Shown here: in pieces, positions 55,101 through 64,000 of the stretch
Layout of the letters: every line of letters starts with the position of its first letter
How positions within the stretch are numbered: position 1 is the first letter of the stretch
Origin: Hymenopus coronatus
Lineage: Eukaryota; Arthropoda; Insecta; Mantodea; Hymenopodidae
Assembly (NCBI GenBank): GCA_030762935.1
Contig: CM060883.1
Location: 97,786,001 to 97,850,000 of the forward strand
Direction: 5' to 3'
DNA: 64,000 nt
Notes under the pieces: generated by a model
Database searches by the model: none
What the model saw: the letters and a program-made list of their open reading frames with translations, nothing else
Told to the model about the DNA's origin: nothing
Made by a program: the position numbers and the translations under genes

Positions 55101-55829
55101 TTCGTTAGCTAGACACTTGTCATATTTAACTGGATAATGTGGCAGCCCTTGGAATTCCTTAATTGGACACTTGACATATTTAACTGGATGATGTGACTGC
55201 CCTTGGAATTCCTTAGTAAGACACTTGACATATTTAACTGGATTATGTGACAGCCCATGGAATTCCTTAGTTATACACTTACATATTTAACTGGATAATG
55301 ATACAGTCCATGGAATTCCTTAGTTAGACACTTGACATATTTAACTATATAATGTGACGGCCCTTGGAATTCGTTATTTAGACACTTGACATATTTAACT
55401 AGATAATGTGACAGCCCTTGGAATTCCTTAGTTAGACACTTGACATATTTAGCTGGACAATGTGACAGCCCTTGGAATTCCTTAGTTAGACTCTTGACAT
55501 TAGTAACTGGATAATGTGACAGCCCTTGGAATTCATTTTTAACTGGATACTGTGGCAGCCGTTAGAATTCCTTAGTTGGACACTTGATATATTTAACTGG
55601 ACTAGTTGACAACCCTTGGAATTCATTGGTTTGACACTTGACATATTTAAATGGATAATGTGACAGCCCTTGGAATTCCTTAGTTAGACACTTGACATAT
55701 TTAACTGGATAATGTGACAGCCCTTGGAATTCCGTAGTAAGACACTTGACATATTTAACTGGATTATGTGACAGCCCATGGAATTCCTTAGTTAGACACT
55801 TACATATTTAACTGGAATATGATACAGTT
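52194..55829. repeat. HOR unit 14, delta-head/alpha chimera (3,636 bp)
   Basis: The first ~590 bp match the head of unit 8 (offset 23,116) up to 52,787. After that the sequence follows alpha unit 11 (offset 12,523). The switch point lies between 52,776 and 52,787, in register with the 54-bp period, and adds exactly one monomer (3,582 + 54). Alpha markers follow: AACTTGATAATG at 53,093 and CCCTCGG near 54,931. Confidence 0.91.
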
Positions 55830-58800
55830 CTTTGAATTTCTTAGTTTGACACTTGACATATTTAACTAGATAATGTGACATCCCTTGGAATTCCTTAGTT
55901 AGACACTTGACATATTTAACTGGATAATGTGACAGCCCTTGGAATTCCTTAGTTAGACACTTGGCATATTTAACTGGATAATGTGACAGCCCTTGGAATT
56001 CCTAAGTAAGACACTTGACATATTTAACTGGATAATTTGACAGCCCTTGGAATTCCTTAGTTAGACACATGACAAATTTAACTGGATAATGTGACAGCCC
56101 TTGGAATTCCTTAGTTAGATACTTGACATATTTAACTGGACAATGTGACAGCCCTTGGAATTTCTTAGTTAGACACTTGTCATATTTAACTAGATAATGT
56201 GAAAGCCCTTAGAATTCATTAGTAAGACACTTGACATATTTAACAAGATAATGTGGCAGCCTTTGGAATTCCATAGTTAGACACTTGACATATTTAACTG
56301 GATAATGTGACAGCCTTTGGAATTCCATAGTTAGACACTTCACATATTTAACTGGATAATGTGACAGCCCTTGGAAGTCCTTAGTTAGACACTTGACATA
56401 TTTAACTGGATAATGTGACAGCCCTTGGAATTCCTTAGTTAGACACTTGACATATTTAACTGGATAATGTGACAGCCTTTGGAATTTCATAGTTAGACAC
56501 TTCACATATTTCACTTTATAATGTGACAGCCCTTGGAAGTCCTTAGTTAGACACTTGACATATTTAACTGGATAATGTGACAGCCCTTGGAATTCCTTAG
56601 TTAGACACTTGACATATTTACCTGGATAATGTGACAGCCCTTGGAATTCTTTATTAAGACGCTTGACATATTTAACTGGATAATGTGACATATTTAACTG
56701 GATAATGTGACAGCCCATGGAATTCCTTAGTTAGACACTTACATATTTAACTGGATAATGATTCAGTCCTTGGAATTTCTTAGTTAGACACTTGACATAT
56801 TTAACTATATAATGTGACTGCCCTTGGAATTCCTTAGTTAGACACTTGACATATTTAACTGGATAATGTGACAGCCCTTGGAATTTGTTAGCTAGACACT
56901 TGACATATTTAACTGGATGATGTGGCAGCCCTTGAAATTCCTTAGTTAGACACTTGACATATTAAACTGGATAATGTGAAAGCCTTTGGAATTCCTTAAT
57001 TAGGCACTTGACATATTTGACTGGATAATGTGACAGCCCTTGGAATTCCTTAGTTAGACACTTGACATATTTAACTGGATAATGTGACTGCCCTTGTTAT
57101 TCCTTAGTAAGACACTTGACATATTTAAGTGGATAATGTGACAGCCCTTGGAATTCGTTAGCTAGACACTTGACATATGAAACTGGATAATGTGGCAGCC
57201 CTTGAAATTCCTTAGGTAGACACTTGACATATTTACCTGGATAATGTGACAGCCCTTTGAATTCTTTAGTCAGACACTTGACATATTTAACTGGATAATG
57301 TGACATATTTAACTGGATAATGTGACAGCCCTTGGAATTCTTTAGTTACACACTTGACATATTTAAGTAGATAATGTGACAGCCCTTGGAAATCCTTAGT
57401 TAGATACTTGACATGTTTAACTAGATAATGTGACAGCCCTTGGAATTCCTTACATAGACACTTGCCATATTTAACTGGATAATGATTCAGTCCTTGGAAT
57501 TCCTTAGGTAGACACTTGCCATATTTAACTAGACAATGTGACAACCCTTGGAATTCCTTAGTTAGACACTTGACATATTTAATTGGACATTGTGACAGAA
57601 CTTGGAATTCCTTAGTTAGACACTTGACATATTTAACTAGATAATGTGACATCCCTTGGAATTCCTTAGTTAGACACTTGACATATTTAACTGGATAATG
57701 TGACAGCCCTTGGAATTCCTTAGTTAGACACTTGGCATATTTAACTGGATAATGTGACAGCCCTTGGAATTCCTAAGTAAGACACTTGACATATTTAACT
57801 GGATAATTTGACAGCCCTTGGAATTCCTTAGTTAGACACATGACAAATTTAACTGGATAATGTGACAGCCCTTGGAATTCCTTAGTTAGATACTTGACAT
57901 ATTTAACTGGACAATGCGACAGCCCTTGGAATTTCTTAGTTAGACACTTGTCATATTTAACTAGATAATGTGAAAGCCCTTAGAATTCATTAGTAAGACA
58001 CTTGACATATTTAACAAGATAATGTGGCAGCCTTTGGAATTCCATAGTTAGACACTTGACATATTTAACTGGATAATGTGACAGCCTTTGGAATTCCATA
58101 GTTAGACACTTCACATATTTAACTGGATAATGTGACAGCCCTTGGAAGTCCTTAGTTAGACACTTGACATATTTAACTGGATAATGTGACAGCCCTTGGA
58201 ATTCCTTAGTTAGACACTTGACATATTTAACTGGATAATGTGACAGCCTTTGGAATTTCATAGTTAGACACTTCACATATTTCACTTTATAATGTGACAG
58301 CCCTTGGAAGTCCTTAGTTAGACACTTGACATACTTAACTGGATAATGTGACAGCCCTTGGAATTCCTTAGTTAGACACTTGACATATTTACCTGGATAA
58401 TGTGACAGCCCTTGGAATTCTTTATTAAGACGCTTGACATATTTAACTGGATAATGTGACATATTTAACTGGATAATGTGACAGCCCTTGGAATTCCTCA
58501 GTAAGACACTTGACATATTTAACTGGATTATGTGACAGCCCATGGAATTCCTTAGTTAGACACTTACATATTTAACTGGATAATGATTCAGTCCTTGGAA
58601 TTTCTTAGTTAGACACTTGACATATTTAACTATATAATGTGACTGCCCTTGGAATTCCTTAGTTAGACACTTGACATATTTAACTGGATAATGTGACAGC
58701 CCTTGGAATTTGTTAGCTAGACACTTGACATATTTAACTGGATGATGTGGCAGCCCTTGAAATTCCTTAGTTAGACACTTGACATATTAAACTGGATAAT

Positions 58801-61131
58801 GTGAAAGCCTTTGGAATTCCTTAATTAGGCACTTGACATATTTGACTGGATAATGTGACAGCCCTTGGAATTCCTTAGTTAAACACTAGACATATTTAAC
58901 TGGATAGTGTGACTGCCCTTGTTATTCCTTAGTAAGACACTTGACATATTTAAGTGGATAAAGTGACAGCCCTTGGAATTCGTTAGCTAGACACTTGACA
59001 TATGAAACTGGATAATGTGGCAGCCCTTGAAATTCCTTAGGTAGACACTTGACATATTTACCTGGATAATGTGACAGCCCTTTGAATTCTTTAGTCAGAC
59101 ACTTGACATATTTAACTGGATAATGTGACATATTTAACTGGATAATGTGACAGCCCTTGGAATTCCTTAGTTACACACTTGACATATTTAAGTAGATAAT
59201 GTGACAGCCCTTGGAAATCCTTAGTTAGATACTTGACATGTTTAACTAGATAATGTGACAGCCCTTGGAATTCCTTACATAGACACTTGCCATATTTAAC
59301 TGGATAATGATTCAGTCCTTGGAATTCCTTAGGTAGACACTTGCCATATTTAACTAGACAATGTGACAACCCTTGGAATTCCTTAGTTAGACACTTGACA
59401 TATTTAATTGGACATTGTGACAGAACTTGGAATTCCTTAGTTAGACACTTGACATATTTAACTGGATAATGTGACAGCCCTTGGAATTCCTTAGTTAGAC
59501 ACTTGACATATTTAACTGGATAATGTGACAGCCCTAGGAATTCCTTACTTAGACACTTGACATATTTAACTAGATAATGTGATGCCCTTAGACTTCCTTA
59601 GTAAGACACTTGACATATTTAACTGGATAATGTGATAGCCCTTGGAATTCCTTAATAAGACACTTGACATATTTACCTGGATAATGTGACAGCTCTTGGA
59701 ATTCCATAGTTAGACACTTGACATATTTAACTAGATAATGTGACTGCCCTTGGAGTTCCTTAGTTAGACACTTGACATATTTAACTGGACAATGTGACAT
59801 CCCTTGGAATTCCTTAGATAGACACTTGACATATTTACCTGGATAATGTGACAACCCTTGTAATTCCTTAGTTAGACACTTGACATATTTAACTAGATAA
59901 TGTGACAGCCCTTGGAATTCCTGAGTTTGACACTTGACATATTTAACTAGACAATGTGACAGCCCTTGGAATTCCTTAGTTAGACACTTGACATATTTAC
60001 CTGGATAATGTGACAGCCCTTGGAATTCTTTAGTAAGACACTTGACATATTTAAATGGATAATGTGACAGCCCTTGGAATTCATTAGCTAGACACCTGAC
60101 ATATTTAACTGGACAATGTGACAGCCCTTGGAATTCCTTAGTAAGACACTTGACATATGTAACTGGACTATGTGACAGCTCATGGAATTCCTTAGTTAGA
60201 GACTTACGTATTTAACTGGATAATGATACAGTCCTTGGAATTTCTTAGTTAGACACTTGACATATTTAACTAGATAATGTGACAGCCCTTGGAATTCCTT
60301 AGCTAGACATTTGAAATATTTAACTATATAATGTGACTGCCCTTCGAATTCCTTAGTTAGTCACTTGACATATTTATCTAGATAATGTGACAGCCCTTGG
60401 AATTGCTTAGTTAGACACTTGACATATTTAACTGGATAATGTGACAGCCCTTGGAATTCGTTAGCTAGACACTTGACATATTTAACTGGATAATGTGGCA
60501 GCCCTTGGAATTCCTTAATTGGACACTTGACATATTTAACTGGATGATGTGACTGCCCTTGGAATTCCTTAGTAAGACACTTGACATATTTAACTGGATT
60601 ATGTGACAGCCCATGGAATTCCTTAGTTATACACTTACATATTTAACTGGATAATGATACAGTCCATGGAATTCCTTAGTTAGACACTTGACATATTTAA
60701 CTATATAATGTGACGACCCTTGGAATTCGTTATTTAGACACTTGACATATTTAACTAGATAATGTGACAGCCCTTGGAATTCCTTAGTTAGACACTTGAC
60801 ATATTTAGCTGGACAATGTGACAGCCCTTGGAATTCCTTAGTTAGACTCTTGACATTAGTAACTGGATAATGTGACAGCCCTTGGAATTCATTTTTAACT
60901 GGATACTGTGGCAGCCGTTAGAATTCCTTAGTTAGACACTTGATATATTTAACTGGACTAGTTGACAACCCTTGGAATTCATTGGTTTGACACTTGACAT
61001 TTTTAAATGGATAATGTGACAGCCCTTGGAATTCCTTAGTTAGACACTTGACATATTTAACTGGATAATGTGACAGCCCATGGAATTCCTTAGTTAGACA
61101 CTTACATATTTAACTGGAATATGATACAGTT
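55830..61131. repeat. HOR unit 15, family beta, expanded (5,302 bp)
   Basis: Copy of unit 12 at offset 12,523 and of unit 6 at offset 35,639, with the internal duplication, the TAAACACTAGACAT monomer near 58,882 and the missing terminal monomer. Single-base differences from unit 12 that I saw are at 57,917 (C instead of T) and 59,885 (A instead of T). Confidence 0.92.
55867..59462. repeat. 1,771/1,825-bp internal duplication in unit 15
   Basis: Same internal duplication as in units 6 and 12, displaced by 12,523 bp from unit 12. The junction lies near 57,631-57,651. Confidence 0.87.
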
Positions 61132-64000
61132 CTTTGAATTTCTTAGTTAGACACTTGACATATTTAACTAGATAATGTGACATCCCTTGGAATTCCTTAG
61201 TTAGACACTTGACATATTTAACTGGATAATGTGACAGCCCTTGGAATTCCTTAGTTAGACACTTGGCATATTTAACTGGATAATGTGACAGCCCTTGGAA
61301 TTCCTAAGTAAGACACTTGACATATTTAACTGGATAATGTGACAGCCCTTGGAATTCCTTAGTTAGACACATGACAAATTTAACTGGATAATGTGACAGC
61401 CCTTGGAATTCCTTAGTTAGATACTTGACATATTTAACTGGACAATGTGACAGCCCTTGGAATTTCTTAGTTAGACACTTGTCATATTTAACTAGATAAT
61501 GTGAAAGCCCTTAGAATTCATTAGTAAGACACTTGACATATTTAACAAGATAATGTGACAGCCTTTGGAATTCCATAGTTAGACACTTGACATATTTAAC
61601 TGGATAATGTGACAGCCTTTGGAATTCCATACTTAGACACTTCACATATTTAACTGGATAATGTGACAGCCCTTGGAAGTCCTTAGTTAGACACTTGACA
61701 TATTTAACTGGATAATGTGACAGCCCTTGGAATTCCTTAGTTAGACACTTGACATATTTAACTGGATAATGTGACAACCTTTGGAATTTCATAGTTAGAC
61801 ACTTCACATATTTCACTGGATAATGTGACAGCCCTTGGAAGTCCTTAGTTAGACACTTGACATATTTAACTGGATAATGTGACAGCCCTTGGAATTCCTT
61901 AGTTAGACACTTGACATATTTACCTGGATAATGTGACAGCCCTTGGAATTCTTTATTAAGACGCTTGACATATTTAACTGGATAATGTGACATATTTAAC
62001 TGGATAATGTGACAGCCCTTGGAATTCCTCAGTAAGACACTTGACATATTTAACTGGATTATGTGACAGCCCATGGAATTCCTTAGTTAGACACTTACAT
62101 ATTTAACTGGATAATGATTCAGTCCTTGGAATTTCTTAGTTAGACACTTGACATATTTAACTATATAATGTGACTGCCCTTGGAATTCCTTAGTTAGACA
62201 CTTGACATATTTAACTGGATAATGTGACAGCCCTTGAAATTTGTTAGCTAGACACTTGACATATTTAACTGGATGATGTGGCAGCCCTTGAAATTCCTTA
62301 GTTAGACACTTGACATATTAAACTGGATAATGTGAAAGCCTTTGGAATTCCTTAATTAGGCACTTGACATATTTGACTGGATAATGTGACAGCCCTTGGA
62401 ATTCCTTAGTTAGACACTTGACATATTTAACTGGATAATGTGACTGCCCTTGTTATTCCTTAGTAAGACACTTGACATATTTAAGTGGATAATGTGACAG
62501 CCCTTGGAATTCGTTAGCTAGACACTTGACATATGAAACTGGATAATGTGGCAGCCCTTGAAATTCCTTAGGTAGACACTTGACATATTTACCTGGATAA
62601 TGTGACAGCCCTTTGAATTCTTTAGTCAGACACTTGACATATTTAACTGGATAATGTGACATATTTAACTGAATAATGTGACAGCCCTTGGAATTCCTTA
62701 GTTACACACTTGACATATTTAAGTAGATAATGTGACAGCCCTTGGAAATCCTTAGTTAGATACTTGACATGTTTAACTAGATAATGTGACAGCCCTTGGA
62801 ATTCCTTACATAGACACTTGCCATATTTAACTGGATAATGATTCAGTCCTTGGAATTCCTTAGGTAGACACTTGCCATATTTAACTAGACAATGTGACAA
62901 CCCTTGGAATTCCTTAGTTAGACACTTGACATATTTAATTGGACATTGTGACAGAACTTGGAATTCCTTAGTTAGACACTTGACATATTTAACTGGATAA
63001 TGTGACAGCCCTTGGAATTCCTTAGTTAGACACTTGACATTTTTAACTGGATAATGTGACAGCCCTAGGAATTCCTTACTTAGACACTTGACATATTTAA
63101 CTAGATAATGTGATGCCCTTAGACTTCCTTAGTAAGACACTTGACATATTTAACTGGATAATGTGATAGCCCTTGGAATTCCTTAATAAGACACTTGACA
63201 TATTTACCTGGATAATGTGACAGCTCTTGGAATTCCATAGTTAGACACTTGACATATTTAACTAGATAATGTGACTGCCCTTGAAGTTCCTTAGTTAGAC
63301 ACTTGACATATTTAACTGGACAATGTGACATCCCTTGGAATTCCTTAGATAGACACTTGACATATTTACCTGGATAATGTGGCAACCCTTGTAATTCCTT
63401 AGTTAGACACTTGACTTATTTAACTAGATAATGTGACAGCCCTTGGAATTCCTGAGTTTGACACTTGACATATTTAACTAGACAATGTGACAGCCCTTGG
63501 AATTCCTTAGTTAGACACTTGACATATTTACCTGGATAATGTGACAGCCCTTGGAATTCTTTAGTAAGACACTTGACATATTTAAATGGATAATGTGACA
63601 GCCCTTGGAATTCATTAGCTAGACACCTGACATATTTAACTGGACAATGTGACAGCCCTTGGAATTCCTTAGTAAGACACTTGACATATGTAACTGGACT
63701 ATGTGACAGCTCATGGAATTCCTTAGTTAGAGACTTACGTATTTAACTGGATAATGATACAGTCCTTGGAATTTCTTAGTTAGACACTTGACATATTTAA
63801 CTAGATAATGTGACAGCCCTTGGAATTCCTTAGCTAGACATTTGAAATATTTAACTATATAATGTGACTGCCCTTCGAATTCCTTAGTTAGTCACTTGAC
63901 ATATTTATCTAGATAATGTGACAGCCCTTGGAATTGCTTAGTTAGACACTTGACATATTTAACTGGATAATGTGACAGCCCTTGGAATTCGTTAGCTAGA
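61132..64000. repeat. HOR unit 16, family gamma, cut by window end
   Basis: Copy of unit 13 at offset 12,523, with CCATACTTAGACACTTC near 61,627. Only 2,869 bp lie in the window. Single-base differences from unit 13 that I saw are at 61,777 (A instead of G) and 63,382 (G instead of A). Confidence 0.9.

Larger units (their letters stand above)
1..64000. repeat. 54-bp satellite array filling the window
   Basis: The entire window consists of head-to-tail copies of a 54-bp monomer; a consensus copy is at 56-109. Landmarks inside the monomer are the GGAATTCC palindrome, TTAGTTAGACACTTGACA, TATTTAACTGGATAATG and GTGACAGCCC. Most monomers differ from consensus at a few positions and a few are shorter or longer (36, 53, 74 and 76 bp). 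No stretch of unique sequence, gene, RNA gene or mobile element interrupts it, and the array runs off both ends. Large pure arrays of this kind are typical of eukaryotic heterochromatin; the species and chromosomal position cannot be read from the sequence. Confidence 0.98.
40253..64000. repeat. Tandem duplication of a 12,523-bp alpha-beta-gamma block
   Basis: Everything from about 52,780 to the window end repeats the sequence 12,523 bp upstream. Landmarks at 43307 and 48609 recur at 55830 and 61132, and beta and gamma private markers recur at the same distance. The period equals one alpha, one expanded beta and one gamma unit plus one monomer (3,582 + 5,302 + 3,585 + 54). Over about 11.2 kb I spotted only four single-base differences, at 57,917, 59,885, 61,777 and 63,382. 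The second copy extends past the window. Confidence 0.9.

Noticed and set aside
1..64000. CRISPR array
   Set aside because: Repeats are contiguous with no unique spacers, monomers vary freely, and no cas genes are present.
1..64000. Real protein genes on the minus strand (69-236 codon frames)
   Set aside because: All are the same 18-residue period of the satellite, interrupted at matching HOR positions by stops and frame shifts. Identical frames are explained by recent duplication.
1..64000. Bacterial-type promoters (TTGACA followed by TATAAT in some monomers)
   Set aside because: TTGACA is part of every monomer, and the TATAAT variant lies only about 10 bp downstream, too close for a -35/-10 pair. 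The context is a eukaryote-like satellite.
1..64000. CENP-B box
   Set aside because: I saw no match to the TTCG....A..CGGG pattern on either strand. TTCG occurs in ATTCGTTAGC and CCTTCGAATTCC variants but without the CGGG half.
1..64000. Transposable element or retroelement
   Set aside because: No terminal repeats, target-site duplications, poly(A) tracts or transposase/reverse-transcriptase frames were seen. The 723-bp delta insertion is made of satellite monomers.
1..64000. Telomeric repeats or ribosomal/transfer RNA genes
   Set aside because: No short G-rich tandem motif and no tRNA-like or rRNA-like stretch interrupts the 54-bp period.
1..64000. Hairpin formed by TTGACAT and ATGTGAC within the monomer
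   Set aside because: Only about four bases pair (ACAT with ATGT) across a 13-bp loop, too weak to call a structure.

Overview
The whole 64 kb window is one uninterrupted tandem satellite array with no recognisable gene, RNA gene, transposon or unique flanking DNA. The basic unit is a 54-bp monomer, about 37% GC. A clean copy is at 56-109. It carries a GGAATTCC palindrome (an EcoRI site), then TTAGTTAGACACTTGACA, then an A+T-rich stretch, and ends in GTGACAGCCC. About 1,180 monomers are present in head-to-tail orientation. A pure array of this size points to eukaryotic nuclear heterochromatin (centromeric, pericentromeric, subtelomeric or a knob). The sequence does not identify the species.

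The monomers form a higher-order repeat (HOR) of about 3.53-3.59 kb (about 66 monomers), recognisable by diagnostic variants in fixed order. With the phase set at base 1 (the CTTTGAATTTCTTAG landmark), HOR units begin at 1, 3583, 7346, 10874, 16609, 20191, 25493, 29078, 33386, 37641, 39725, 43307, 48609, 52194, 55830 and 61132. They fall into four families that I name alpha, beta, gamma and delta from diagnostic variants. Beta units are often enlarged by internal tandem duplications (238, 756 and 1,771/1,825 bp). Delta units carry a 723-bp insertion containing divergent monomers.

From left to right the order is alpha-beta, alpha-beta, alpha-beta-gamma, delta, delta, a delta/beta chimera, alpha-beta-gamma, then a delta-head/alpha chimera, beta and partial gamma. 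There are two levels of large recent duplication. About 14.4 kb at about 15.2-29.67 kb recurs at 38.395-52.787 kb (offset 23,116 bp over most of its length). A 12,523-bp alpha-beta-gamma block (about 40.26-52.78 kb) is repeated directly in tandem from about 52.78 kb to the window end. The copies are nearly identical.

One minus-strand frame of the monomer has no stop, and 54 is divisible by 3, so open frames of up to 236 codons encoding an 18-residue periodic peptide appear repeatedly. They are broken at the same HOR positions by 53-bp, 22-bp-insertion and stop-containing monomers. I read them as a by-product of the repeat, not as genes. The interest of the window lies in its layered duplication history, breakpoints, chimeric units and conversion-like patches.
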